From Opitutales bacterium (lineage in GTDB: Bacteria > Verrucomicrobiota > Verrucomicrobiia > Opitutales > UBA953): 64,000 bases of DNA. The notes beneath the pieces were generated by a model. That model saw nothing but the letters and a program-made list of their open reading frames with translations. It had not been told where the DNA came from and made no database searches. The translations under genes and the position numbers were made by a program. The DNA lies in assembly GCA_017546455.1 (NCBI GenBank), contig JAFYWY010000017.1:24933-88932 (forward strand). The letters run 5' to 3'. Positions 51,301 through 59,821 of the stretch are shown piece after piece (within the stretch, counting starts at the first letter, position 1; each line of letters starts with the position of its first letter).

Positions 51301-54300
51301 CGGCGAAATCAACGGTATCTATGTTCCGGGCAAGGCGTGGATTTCCGATTCTTCGTTTGTCGGTACCGGCCTGCACGAAGCCGTGTGGCACGCGACGTGG
51401 AATTGGGCGAAGCAATCTGCTCCGGATTTGTTTAAGAAGATGGAAGAATTTGCTGCCAAGGCTCCGCGCTGGTTGCGCGAGGAAGTCGCTGGGGCTTATG
51501 AGACCGACTTCGACGTTTCTACGGACGAAATCGGTGCTTTCTTGTTCGAAAACGAGTTTGAGGAAGAATTCCTGGAAAAGCTTGTTCAGGACAAGGAAGC
51601 TTCCGGCTGGTTTGACGGCGTTAAGAATCTGTTCAAAAAGGCTTTTTCGAAGATGCGCGGCAAGAAGCCGGATGGCGATGCCGAGTGGAAAGAGATGACG
51701 GCGCACGATGCTGTCCGTGAGCTGATGGCCGAGTTTCTTGACGGCGCCGAAAATACACAAGCGCCTGCCGCTAACGAAAAACAGGGCGGAGAGCGCTTCA
51801 GTGCTGCTGCGGCTGCTGCAATGAACCGTAGCGGAGGAATTCCCGACGGAAAGACACCGAAAGAAGTTGCTGCGGGCATCGAGGCGAACAACAAAGCAGT
51901 CGTCACAGGTGCGTTGCCTCAAAACGTTGAGTCTGCTTTTTTAGAGTGGATTCGACTCGGGACAAATCAGTCCCGTCGTTTGCTTGCAAAAGAAGTGTAC
52001 GCGTCTATTCCCGATGAAAAGCGAGTGTTTCAGACGAAAGATGGGCGTCAGGTGGTGCTTACTTCAAAAGGCATTGCCGACGTGCTCCAGCATTTGTCTG
52101 CGCGTGATGAACGTCTTGCTCGCTGTGCAGTTGAGCTTCTTGGAAAGATTTCTTCTTTCATCGGAAACGCCGAGGAGTTTTATAGAGAGACGAAGAACGA
52201 CTCACCTCACTGCAATTTTGGCGGCGTTGTAAGCTTTGATGGCGAGTTGCGCTATGTTGTCGCAACGCTACGAAGTTCTAACGGAGAACTTCGCCTGAAA
52301 GCCATAAATACCCAAAAACAAAATGAGCTTGGAGGGAAGCAACTTAAGGCCCAAGAGGGTTTCCAGCTGTACTCGACCAAGCTCAATACCGTGAATGCTC
52401 TCAGATGGATTCTTTCTAATCAAGACAAAAGCGCCGACGATTTCCGTTATTGGTTGCAGGGATATGGAGATCCGGCGCAAGAATCCTATTCCCGCGTCCG
52501 TGTTTTCCACGGCTCTCCGTACCGCTTTTCTGCCGAAAACGGGAATCCGTTCGGCCGTTTCCGCGATTACAAGATGGGAACGGGAGAGGGACGCCAAACG
52601 TTCGGCTGGGGACATTATCTGACGGAATCGGAGCAGTTTGCCCGTGAGTACGCAGAGGGCGGTGCTCGCTACCAGGACGAAACCTTTAACAAGGCGCTTT
52701 TCCGGGAAACGCAGAACAAGGCCTACGAAATCATGCGCCCGCTGCTTCCGCCCGAAGACATTGAAAAACGTCTTGCAAGTGTTCATGAGGCGGTGCTGTC
52801 GAAATTAGGGGCAGGCGACAATCTTCGTTATTACTCGGAGTTTTTGGCTTCTATCTGCGTTGACATGGAAAATCTCAACGAGCGTGTTCGTTGGATGGAA
52901 AGCGACCTCGCGGAACGCGAGCACTTTGCGGCACCTGAGGATCGCGCCGAGCTTGCGAAAGAACGGGCAGAGCTTGAAGAATTCCGCGAACGTGTGGACG
53001 CTTTGCACGAAGCTTATCTCGCGCTTACCGAAGTTTATTACGACTTCGTCCAGCGTTCGACAACTAAGCCTTTCGGCCCGTCGGATGCCCGTCGCCATCT
53101 TTATACGGCAGAATTCGACGATGAGACGTTGCTTGATTGGCTTAATCCGGTGACGAAAGATCAGCAGATGCGCATTGCAGATGCTGTTCGTGAGGCCGGC
53201 TTTGAAGAAGAAGCGGATGCACTTGTTGAGGATGCAAAGCATGGCACGCTTTACACCGCACGCGAGTTTCATGAGGTTGGCGGAATTCTCGGCTTTGACG
53301 ATCCGAGCGCTCGAAGCAAACTGCTTCATCGTGCAGGATTCGTCGGGCACAAATTCCCGGCTCTCGGCGTTTACGAATTCGACTATTCGGGCGGCACCTC
53401 CTACGTTGTTTACGACCAAGACTCTCTGAATATTGTCGATGCCGAGCGCTGGAGCCGTACGGCCGGAGCCGACAATTCGTCTGTTCGTCGCCAGGCTATG
53501 ATTTCTGCTGCCAAGATGATTGCTCGCGGCAACGGAGATACGGTACCGCTGTTTGCTGGAACAAAGACAATGTCGCCGCAAGACCGCCAGCGTGTTGTCG
53601 CCCAGGCCCGAAAGCTGTACATTATGGCAACGTCGGCCTACGGCAAAGCACCTTGCGACATTGACGAAGCCGGCAAGCGCGTTGTCGCTGCCGACAAGCA
53701 AGACCGCACGCAGGGCGTTATCATGGGTAGCTTGCGTGAATCGGCTGCCGGGACAGACACGGAGCGCAAGGCTATCGAACGCGTCAATGCACGCGAGCGT
53801 GAGCCTCAGCGCGACGAAGAAACGGGGTTGAAGCCGGAAGTCTCCGATGAAGCCCGCAAGTTGGCTTACGAAACGCGAAATGCCCAGCGCCTTGCAACGG
53901 CTGCTCGCGTCGCTTTCGGCGCGGAAGAAGCAGAACGTGCCTCCGGCTCCGACCTGCATTCCCGCGCAGCAGCATTCAAGTCTCACATGGAAGTGCTTAG
54001 CGACCTCTTCTTCAAAGACGGAAAAAAGCACGCCGAGCACGAAATTATGGATGGCCTGATTCGTCAAGCAGCCGAAGCCGGCATGCCTGACGAATTGCTG
54101 TCTCGCCTCCGCAAGGTGCGCGATATGGTTGCCGAAGCAGGGCGTAAGCCTACCGAAGTCGAGCTTGCTCAGGCTTCCGATCTGATTATGCAGACGCTTT
54201 CGTCCATTGACGTGATTCGCCTGATGAAGTCTCGCGGCATGTCTATGCCTAAAGACACGTCTGCTGCCGACCGTGCCGAACACTCCTCGTCTCGTGCTGC

Positions 54301-57300
54301 TTCCGCCATGAATGCTCTTGAGGCCGTCTATGCGGAAGATACGGCCGAGTCGTTGGCTCAAAAGACGCTGGCCCGTGTGGCCGTTGATTCTTGGAACAAG
54401 CTGGCAAAGAAGTGGGGCTTTACTCACGCTATCGTCGATCCGGGAACGCTCGTCGGCGATCCGAAGTTCATGGCGAAGCTTATGGAAGCTGCCGACAAGC
54501 AGATTAAGGCCTACGAAGAAGCCGAAGCGGACGCAACGACGCGTTCTAAGCATGGTGCGCTCCTTATTCCGGAACGCAAGGCCGCGAACATGGAAGCACG
54601 CCGTCTTCGCAAGGACATCGACCGCCTCCACAAGCTGTTCCGCGAAAACGGAGCTTTCGTCCGCATGCTTAAAGCCGACATCGAGGCGTTGGCAATCGAG
54701 CAGGCGCAGGGCGGTGCATCCGGACGCACGGCATCTCAGATTGCTTATCTGCGCGACGCTAAGACGCTCGGCGAGGTGATGAGTATCGGCAATCGCCTGC
54801 TTTCGCTGGCTACGGTTCAGGGCGCAACCTGGAACACGCCGTATCTGCGCGGCCGTCTGTGGCGCCTGGTTCGCTCCCTGCCGAAGCTGGACGAACGCCT
54901 GAACGACGACGCTGCCTATTACACGCCCGAGTTCCGCGTCTTTGCGAATGAGCTTCGCAACGTCGCTTCGCAGTGGTGGGACAAGTCTATGGACGAAATC
55001 GCCAAGGAAATCGAAAGCCTGAGCGAAATGCCGGCCGACGACCACGTCTCTGCCCGCATTCGTGCTTTGCAGATGATTGGCGGCGGTCAGTTCATGTCGT
55101 CCGAAATGCTGGATAGCGCGTTTTGGCAGATTCAGGCAGACCGGGACTTCTCGTTTATCGAGCAGCGTGCAAATATCCGCAATACGCGCCGCAACGTCGA
55201 GCAGGAAGCTGCCGCGTTCTGCGACGCGTTGACGGCAAACGAACACCGTGGCCAGCGAGGCGAAGGTATGTTGAAAAAGCTCGCCCAAAAGGTTGTTCCC
55301 GGCCAGGGCTTCCTTTCCCTCGGCGACCGTCTGCGCGGCATGATTAAACATGCAACCGGCGAAGTCTATGAGCAGGCGAAGCACTTCTGCGACCGCATGG
55401 AGAAAATGCTGTCTAACGCCGCTTCTGCACACGACCGTCTTGTCGTCGAGCAGCATGAATGGGAAGACAAAACGATTCGCGAAATCTTCGGCGATAAGTG
55501 GGTCTCCGAAATGTACGAGCTGAACAACGTTCCGGTTCCGGCCAAGGTGTTCGACACGTCGGCTTACGACCATTCTACGACGCCGGGCGCTAAGCTTTCC
55601 GCGCTTACGCCGATGCAGTTGCTGCATATCTACATGACGGCAAAGCAGAAGTCGTTCCAGGCTCCGCTGTTCGTAAATCCGGGTGCTTTCTCCGAAAACC
55701 ATGCGGCCGAGCTGGAAGCACGCCAGCAGTATGTCAATGACGCTCGCGAGGGCGGTGAGCTTGAAACGTTCCTCAAGACCTACAAGGGCGGGAAGCTGTG
55801 GAAGCTCAAGGAAGCTTGGCAGAAGCGCTGGGACGCCTTGTACCCGCAACTGAACCGCGTTTATAAAGACATCTACGGCTTCGACATGTACGATCCGTTC
55901 AATGAGGACAACTACTATCCGCTTGCTCGCGCCTATCGTCAGACGCTGTCGATTTCGACGCCGGGTGCAGTCGTCCTGCCGGTTGCCCGCCGTTTCCAAA
56001 GCCGTACGATTAACGTGGCCGAGCTGGACACGTCGAAGTCCTTTAGCGAGATTCAGGCCGAGCAGATTCAGAACACGCTTCATACGCTGGCCTATGCCGA
56101 TGCACACTTGCAGGCGGAACGCGTGATGATGAATCCGACCGTCAGTGCGACGCTCAAGACTCGTGTTCGTTCGTCCGACCTGTCGGAGCTGCAAAAGCAC
56201 CTCGTCAACGTCCTCGGCATGCCGGCTCAGCAGGAACGCGAAGAGTCGTCGAAGATTGTTTCTGCGGCCGTAAGCGCGACAAATCTGTTGGCGCTTGGCA
56301 TGAATCCGATGCCGGTTGTCCGTCAGATGCTGTCCGGTGCTTCTTACCTGGCAGAATCCGAACGCGGTATCCTCGCCAGCACCGCAGCGATGCTGTACCC
56401 GCTGTGGGGCGGCAAGCGCTACATCCAGGACGTGATTCGTGTTATGTCCGATCCGCTGGCCAAGGCACGCTGGGGCGAATACTCGCGAATGGTGGCCGAT
56501 GCCGCTCTGCGCGGTAAGGTCTCGTCCGGCGCTTACTTCTTGAAGCGCCTGCGAAACTTCCTGCTGGCCGGAATCAATCTCGGCGACAAGTTTACGGCGG
56601 CTACCGCCGGTATGGGTTTCTACCGTGCCGCCTATAACGACGGAATCAGCCGTGGTCTTGATGATGCCACCGCTCACGAAAAGGCGATGGACGAATTCAT
56701 GGCCCTGACGGAAGCGTCGCAGCAGTCTCGCCGGGCGATGAACATGAATTGGCTTCAACGCCATACGTTCGCACCTGTCCGCCTGATTACGCAGTTCCGC
56801 TCTAATCAGGAACAGGCTGCCGGGCACCAAATTCGAGCCATTGCGGACTTGATTGCGAATCCTAAAGACGCTCGCCGCTGGAAAACGTTCCTACGGAAGA
56901 CGCTCGCATATCACTTCCTCTATGCAGGCTTCATGTCGTTCGTTGTCCAGGCAATCTATGCGGCAGCTAACGGCGGCGACGATGACGAAGAAAAGACGCT
57001 GTGGGAACGCATCGACTGGAAAGAGCAGCTTGCGACCTTGTCCTTTGGCGGATTCTACGGCAACTCGGCTTTCTTCGTGCTCTCTCAGGTGCTCGGGCTT
57101 AACGCCTCCGGCCCGGCTGGCATTGCCGGTGCTCCTGCGGTGTCTGTCCCGACGCAGTTTGTCAAGCGTGTCTCCCGTGCCTCTAAGGAAACGTGGAAGT
57201 CTATGTTCGACGAAGATGTCGAGGAAAAGCAGTTCGAAGAAATTATGCGGATGTGGATCCGCACTACGGCTGCCGGACGCTCCGCCTACATGTTCGCGGA

Positions 57301-57337
57301 TGCGGTTGCCGGTAAGGACGAAGAAAAACCGGATTAA
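48335..57337 (+). CDS. Giant internal virion / polyvalent phage protein (gp16-like)
   Basis: 3000 residues, more than twice T7 gp16. In order: unknown helical N-terminus with a hydrophobic segment near 430-520; a zincin-like HEAVWH near 1014; a basic segment 1100-1160 (DGVKNLFKKAFSKMRGKKPD); a PBECR-like nuclease domain at about 1215-1330 (DGRQVVLTSKGIADVLQHLS); an ART-like domain from about 1388 (FHGSPYRFSAENG, then GEGRQTFGWGHYLTE), ending near 1690 with a FVGHKF-type fold; long helical regions; and an LPD38-like C-terminal region about 2560-2880 (RHTFAPVRLITQFRSNQEQA). Such polyvalent proteins are injected with DNA and can modify host proteins. Clear SLT lysozyme motif not seen. It ends converging with int by 4 bp. 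Confidence 0.75.
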   Translation: MQNDLSNTSNTSIAGDMLNPSATLSVDAPVARKPVFASTPDARASLAVPTPQETPLEETIYAESHSAAPDRTPYSSFDTLGYKVYGDGEFKAIKHADAPKREALRSMYASVDEWKQNRNDNARALRACYSLHNILMPGATPEDTIAAMQGEWFGVGTRTPVAMASRLEQIVGSSLELYKYAKDLEDGRISKEEAMSKLLPERVALLPEGARVGDVSYSMREQGLLDDASLKRWHYAASMGLKPNEAFAAFMLSDSYRTATDKNGVADSAPMVFKHFGVSPARAQEVAKAVNLFAGFDDSGMLGQGWDAFAGMAGTMVPDSNRAFLAEISPDVKKFLETEVTSGDALYNLRHRHDRDADSRRIEFVDSAVEEANKRGAKITKSGLNYDFGSPYSVNILKDVLGERLKAGEDDVFVSSTMRTELARNYSNPSTVGQVGGNVLAAVCMAVPALLGRPEALLASSAAFASVAKEDTATRAIAGGASIEDAETAGKIAAGTELALESGTGFALGKIFGIAKGARSLMSTPTGRGVVEGMDLAAMNNTRLSDLFVAPSFGVKVARGVEKGLAAFGTEMATESLQNANQEGIISFATGGSYVDGAVKGFVETLSPESLATIALTAATLGGVASVGRSGQSRQERAQVWEMMKNDPRAMAILEESGLWQKPSGIENISELTGEEQSNAINSYMKMKLSERATYQALYALDSATDANALTKSGEKLTLAPDAFVNRVMLGDEDGVRYDPEWGTNEKKEFLREKAGDGGIKVNKELIRGLDILSTASEIAAKNIKLRVAEAQKNDAEGIDFAGETSNEGAEEHGAILLSDDVVRELSAGFLSRKYDMGDADITKEVENTFMGGQHENVDENVVKALQGIRERALTPYQFSAALDAYARSCAPDLRTRTTAENRADRLGFFGISHAGVLSDPDSGFDVYTRDRYMVQSSPVYRAPIFALSEAQRSKMASMLGKIFVGTEVQIGGPVPEWASAGAKIAAENGEINGIYVPGKAWISDSSFVGTGLHEAVWHATWNWAKQSAPDLFKKMEEFAAKAPRWLREEVAGAYETDFDVSTDEIGAFLFENEFEEEFLEKLVQDKEASGWFDGVKNLFKKAFSKMRGKKPDGDAEWKEMTAHDAVRELMAEFLDGAENTQAPAANEKQGGERFSAAAAAAMNRSGGIPDGKTPKEVAAGIEANNKAVVTGALPQNVESAFLEWIRLGTNQSRRLLAKEVYASIPDEKRVFQTKDGRQVVLTSKGIADVLQHLSARDERLARCAVELLGKISSFIGNAEEFYRETKNDSPHCNFGGVVSFDGELRYVVATLRSSNGELRLKAINTQKQNELGGKQLKAQEGFQLYSTKLNTVNALRWILSNQDKSADDFRYWLQGYGDPAQESYSRVRVFHGSPYRFSAENGNPFGRFRDYKMGTGEGRQTFGWGHYLTESEQFAREYAEGGARYQDETFNKALFRETQNKAYEIMRPLLPPEDIEKRLASVHEAVLSKLGAGDNLRYYSEFLASICVDMENLNERVRWMESDLAEREHFAAPEDRAELAKERAELEEFRERVDALHEAYLALTEVYYDFVQRSTTKPFGPSDARRHLYTAEFDDETLLDWLNPVTKDQQMRIADAVREAGFEEEADALVEDAKHGTLYTAREFHEVGGILGFDDPSARSKLLHRAGFVGHKFPALGVYEFDYSGGTSYVVYDQDSLNIVDAERWSRTAGADNSSVRRQAMISAAKMIARGNGDTVPLFAGTKTMSPQDRQRVVAQARKLYIMATSAYGKAPCDIDEAGKRVVAADKQDRTQGVIMGSLRESAAGTDTERKAIERVNAREREPQRDEETGLKPEVSDEARKLAYETRNAQRLATAARVAFGAEEAERASGSDLHSRAAAFKSHMEVLSDLFFKDGKKHAEHEIMDGLIRQAAEAGMPDELLSRLRKVRDMVAEAGRKPTEVELAQASDLIMQTLSSIDVIRLMKSRGMSMPKDTSAADRAEHSSSRAASAMNALEAVYAEDTAESLAQKTLARVAVDSWNKLAKKWGFTHAIVDPGTLVGDPKFMAKLMEAADKQIKAYEEAEADATTRSKHGALLIPERKAANMEARRLRKDIDRLHKLFRENGAFVRMLKADIEALAIEQAQGGASGRTASQIAYLRDAKTLGEVMSIGNRLLSLATVQGATWNTPYLRGRLWRLVRSLPKLDERLNDDAAYYTPEFRVFANELRNVASQWWDKSMDEIAKEIESLSEMPADDHVSARIRALQMIGGGQFMSSEMLDSAFWQIQADRDFSFIEQRANIRNTRRNVEQEAAAFCDALTANEHRGQRGEGMLKKLAQKVVPGQGFLSLGDRLRGMIKHATGEVYEQAKHFCDRMEKMLSNAASAHDRLVVEQHEWEDKTIREIFGDKWVSEMYELNNVPVPAKVFDTSAYDHSTTPGAKLSALTPMQLLHIYMTAKQKSFQAPLFVNPGAFSENHAAELEARQQYVNDAREGGELETFLKTYKGGKLWKLKEAWQKRWDALYPQLNRVYKDIYGFDMYDPFNEDNYYPLARAYRQTLSISTPGAVVLPVARRFQSRTINVAELDTSKSFSEIQAEQIQNTLHTLAYADAHLQAERVMMNPTVSATLKTRVRSSDLSELQKHLVNVLGMPAQQEREESSKIVSAAVSATNLLALGMNPMPVVRQMLSGASYLAESERGILASTAAMLYPLWGGKRYIQDVIRVMSDPLAKARWGEYSRMVADAALRGKVSSGAYFLKRLRNFLLAGINLGDKFTAATAGMGFYRAAYNDGISRGLDDATAHEKAMDEFMALTEASQQSRRAMNMNWLQRHTFAPVRLITQFRSNQEQAAGHQIRAIADLIANPKDARRWKTFLRKTLAYHFLYAGFMSFVVQAIYAAANGGDDDEEKTLWERIDWKEQLATLSFGGFYGNSAFFVLSQVLGLNASGPAGIAGAPAVSVPTQFVKRVSRASKETWKSMFDEDVEEKQFEEIMRMWIRTTAAGRSAYMFADAVAGKDEEKPD

Positions 57338-58416
57338 CGCTTCTTCGGCAACACGGCGAAATACGCCTCAGCAACACTACGGGTCTGCTTTGCGGCCTCG
57401 TAGTGTTTTTTTAGCGTCTGCATGGATGTGTGCCCGGTCGCAATCATGGTCTCCTGCTGGTTCTTCCGTAGGGACGTCAGCATGGTCGCAAAGCTCTTCC
57501 GGAAGCCATTGTCTTTCAGGTTCAAGGCTTTTGCGATTTTTGTGCGCTGCCGGATTGAAAGCTTAAAGTCGTACTCGCGGTATTTCTCCAGCCAAATGAA
57601 TGCTGTGTCCGGTGCCAGCTCCTCGTCAAGCGTGCGGGCAATGCCCAGCTTGGACTTCTTGGCCCGGACGCGAAGCATCTTGTTCTCCATGTCGATGTCG
57701 TCCCAGCTCAGGCGCAGTGCTTCCGACGTACGCAGGCCCAGGAATGCCCGAACTGCGAAAAGCGGAATGGCCGCCGGCATGTTTTCTTCCAGCCAGTCGA
57801 AAATGCCGGCCACTTCCTCCGGCGTGTAGATTTCCGGCTCCTTGACTTCTTGGCGAGGCAAGATGCGCTCGTCGATTTCCGGCACCTCCCGAACCCAGCC
57901 TTGCACTTTCGCCCAGCCGATGAAGTTGCGGGCGGCGTTGATTTCGTTCTTCTGCGTCCGGGCGCTCTTCTTGCCCTCGGATGCCATTTTGCCGATCCAG
58001 GCGACCAATGCGGCCGGCGTGACGTCACAGGGGAATTTCTCTCCGAATTCGGCGACGAAGCTTCGGGTATGGGTCTTGATACTTGCAACATGTACTTTTG
58101 AACGGCCGGATGTTTCCAGCCATTCGCAAAACTGTACGACGCCTTGGCTGATTGTCGGGGCTTGAGTCGTTGTCGCATGCGCCAGGAAGAAGTCAACGGC
58201 TTCGGTCAGTGTAGCAACGCCCTTGAGCTTCTTTCGGCACAAAATCAGCTCGGCAAGTTCCTCTTGGGAGACTGAGTTCATGGCCTCCATTCTCCACAAT
58301 GACAACTGAGCATCGGCGGCCGCTCTTGTCTTAAAATATTTGGATCTTCGCTCCCCGTTTACGACCATGCGAGCGCGATACAAAAGACTGCCTTTTTCTC
58401 TGATGACATTTTTCAT
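57334..58416 (-). CDS. int: Tyrosine recombinase integrase
   Basis: 360 residues. Arm-binding and core-binding regions occupy about 1-180, and the catalytic domain about 190-360. Active-site Arg in AFLGLRTSEALRLSW near 225, Lys in RVRAKKSKLG near 255, box II segment LKDNGFRKSFATML near 300, and GHTSMQTLKKHYEA with the nucleophile Tyr near 343. The usual HxxR reads NGFR, so the first His is Asn. It lies just inside the right attachment repeat and convergent with the late operon. In the circular phage it would follow the primase-helicase across attP. Confidence 0.9.
   Translation of the reverse strand: MKNVIREKGSLLYRARMVVNGERRSKYFKTRAAADAQLSLWRMEAMNSVSQEELAELILCRKKLKGVATLTEAVDFFLAHATTTQAPTISQGVVQFCEWLETSGRSKVHVASIKTHTRSFVAEFGEKFPCDVTPAALVAWIGKMASEGKKSARTQKNEINAARNFIGWAKVQGWVREVPEIDERILPRQEVKEPEIYTPEEVAGIFDWLEENMPAAIPLFAVRAFLGLRTSEALRLSWDDIDMENKMLRVRAKKSKLGIARTLDEELAPDTAFIWLEKYREYDFKLSIRQRTKIAKALNLKDNGFRKSFATMLTSLRKNQQETMIATGHTSMQTLKKHYEAAKQTRSVAEAYFAVLPKKR
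57373..57412 (+). terminator. Late operon terminator inside int coding sequence
   Basis: Perfect 9-bp stem AACACTACG/CGTAGTGTT around a 17-nt loop, followed by seven U, reading rightward. It begins 36 bp after the giant protein stop and lies in the antisense strand of the int 3' end, so the same bases encode both the int C-terminus and the terminator. Confidence 0.8.
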
Positions 58417-58472
58417 GTTTTTTATAGGCCATTTTTAGGCCATTTGTGGCCTAAAATCAACAAAAACGCGAA

Positions 58473-58601
58473 AAAAGCGCCAAAAGACAGAAAAATAAAG
58501 AAAGAACGAAAAAAGCCTGCAGGCCGCATAAATAAAGGAATCCCGCTTAGGTACTGGCCTAAACGGGATTCTAAAGAGTGGGGTGGAAAACGGGATTCGA
58601 A
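58473..58601. repeat. Right attachment repeat (attR) in tRNA-His
   Basis: Direct copy of 8851-8979, with 75 of 76 identical bases at the inner end (58526-58601). The 58579-58601 part is the 3' end of the intact tRNA-His. The crossover lies within these 129 bases, most likely in the T arm. Confidence 0.93.
58508..58571 (-). terminator. tRNA-His terminator hairpins
   Basis: Read leftward from the tRNA: AATCCCG...CCTAA/TTAGG...CGGGATT (58539-58570) then a second stem GCCTGCAGGC with TTTTTT (58509-58523). The same structures are copied in the left repeat. Confidence 0.6.
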
Positions 58602-58656
58602 CCCGCGACCCTCGGAACCACAATCCGATGCTCTAACCAACTGAGCTACTTCCACC
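58579..58656 (-). tRNA. tRNA-His (GTG)
   Basis: Cloverleaf: acceptor GTGGAAG/TTTCCAC with encoded extra G-1 (58656) pairing with C73, anticodon stem TCGGA/TCCGA with loop TTGTGGT (anticodon GTG), T arm with TTCGAAT, and encoded CCA (58579-58581). Host gene, regenerated by the phage attachment site at its 3' end. Confidence 0.95.
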
Positions 58657-58717
58657 GTGAAATTGAGATGCAATCAAATCACCTTCCGCGGAAATTGTCA
58701 AGCGGGAGTTTGACGGA

Positions 58718-59668
58718 TTATTTTTCGCCGAGTGATTCGCGGTAAAGCGTGCACAGGTGCATACCGGCCATGCGGACGGCGACCCCGTTAGTGACCTGCT
58801 TCAGAATCACGGAGCGCGGGCCGTCGGCGATTTCCGATTCGACTTCGACGCCGCGATTGATCGGACCCGGGTGCATGATGATGGCATCCGGTTTCATCCA
58901 TGCGAGGCGCTCTTCGTTGATGCCAAAAAGCGCCGTGTATTCGCCGAGCGAGGGAAAGTGCGTCGTCGTCTGGCGTTCGTGTTGGATGCGCAGGAGCATG
59001 ACGGCATCGGCTTCGGAAAGGGCGGACTTCAGGTCGTGGGCGACGCGGACTCCCGGGTAGTTGCCGAATTCCTGCGGGACGAGCGTAATCGGTCCGGCGA
59101 GCGTGACTTCGACGCCGAGTTTCGTCAGACAGTGAATGTTGGAGCGGGCGACGCGGGAGAAAAGGATGTCTCCGAGAATCGTGACTTTTTTTCCGCGGAG
59201 GTCGCGTCCGAAATGTTCACGCAGGGTGAACGCGTCGAGCAGAGCCTGGGTCGGGTGGGCGTGTGCGCCGTCGCCGGCATTAATGACGGGGATGTCCAAG
59301 ACATTGGCGAGGTAGGCGGCGGCGCCGGCGGCCGAGTGGCGCATGATGACCATATCGACGCCCATGGCACGGATATTGCGTGCGGTGTCGCGGAGCGTTT
59401 CGCCCTTGGTGCGCGAGGAGGTCGATTCGCTGAGCGTGAGCAGGTCGGCGCCGAGGTTGCGTGCGGCGACTTCGAATGCCGAGCGCGTGCGCGTGGACGG
59501 CTCAAAGAAGAAAGTACCGACCGTGTGGTTTCTCAGCGTGTCGAATTTTTTACGCGTGCCGAACGAGGCTTTGAAAACTTCGGCTTGGGCAAAAAGCGTT
59601 TCGAGTTCTTCGACCGAAACGGATTCGATGTCGATGAGGTCTTTGCGATTCCAGATAGCTTGGCTCAT
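58718..59668 (-). CDS. pyrB: Aspartate carbamoyltransferase catalytic chain
   Basis: 316 residues. First committed step of pyrimidine synthesis (carbamoyl phosphate plus aspartate). Motifs: FFEPSTRTRSAFEVAA near residue 55 (carbamoyl phosphate loop), SSTSSRTKGETLRDT near 85, MRHSAAGAAAY near 108, and DGAHAHPTQALLD near 135; HPGPINRGVEV near 270. Start at 59666-59668 (MSQAIWNRKDLIDI); a longer open frame upstream has no homology. Full length. Lies 64 bp from tRNA-His; before integration it would have been near the pyrC-like gene cluster (about 3-4 kb). Confidence 0.95.
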   Translation of the reverse strand: MSQAIWNRKDLIDIESVSVEELETLFAQAEVFKASFGTRKKFDTLRNHTVGTFFFEPSTRTRSAFEVAARNLGADLLTLSESTSSRTKGETLRDTARNIRAMGVDMVIMRHSAAGAAAYLANVLDIPVINAGDGAHAHPTQALLDAFTLREHFGRDLRGKKVTILGDILFSRVARSNIHCLTKLGVEVTLAGPITLVPQEFGNYPGVRVAHDLKSALSEADAVMLLRIQHERQTTTHFPSLGEYTALFGINEERLAWMKPDAIIMHPGPINRGVEVESEIADGPRSVILKQVTNGVAVRMAGMHLCTLYRESLGEK

Positions 59669-59821
59669 GAAAAAATGGGATTGTGAAACAGGTTGTGCGA
59701 TCGCGGGGGAAAGCCCGCTTTCGGAGTCAGGATTTTTTCTTATGCGCGGGAAGGGGGCAATAAAATTTTTATCGGGAAAAATGCATTTGCCAAAATCTGC
59801 GAAATTTGAGGTTTTGGAAGC

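Larger units (their letters stand above)
8851..58601. mobile_element. Complete tRNA-His-integrated temperate podophage prophage
   Basis: Bounded by 129-bp direct repeats (8851-8979 and 58473-58601) that include the 3' part of tRNA-His. It contains a tyrosine integrase beside the right end, a leftward early/replication region (9.05-26.1 kb) and a rightward structural region (27.3-57.3 kb). TerS, TerL, portal, scaffold, capsid, tail nozzle, tail tubular and internal virion proteins are all open and full length, so it looks intact. Virion genes follow a T7-like (short-tailed) plan, but no phage RNA or DNA polymerase is seen, so replication probably depends on host polymerases plus the phage primase-helicase. 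About 49.6 kb. Confidence 0.95.

Noticed and set aside
49613..51922. 769-residue minus-strand frame
   Set aside because: Antisense to the giant protein; composition typical of shadow frames.
52805..56830. 1341-residue open frame on the minus strand
   Set aside because: Antisense to the giant virion protein; it comes from codon bias in a GC-rich gene. No homologous motif, start context or operon place.
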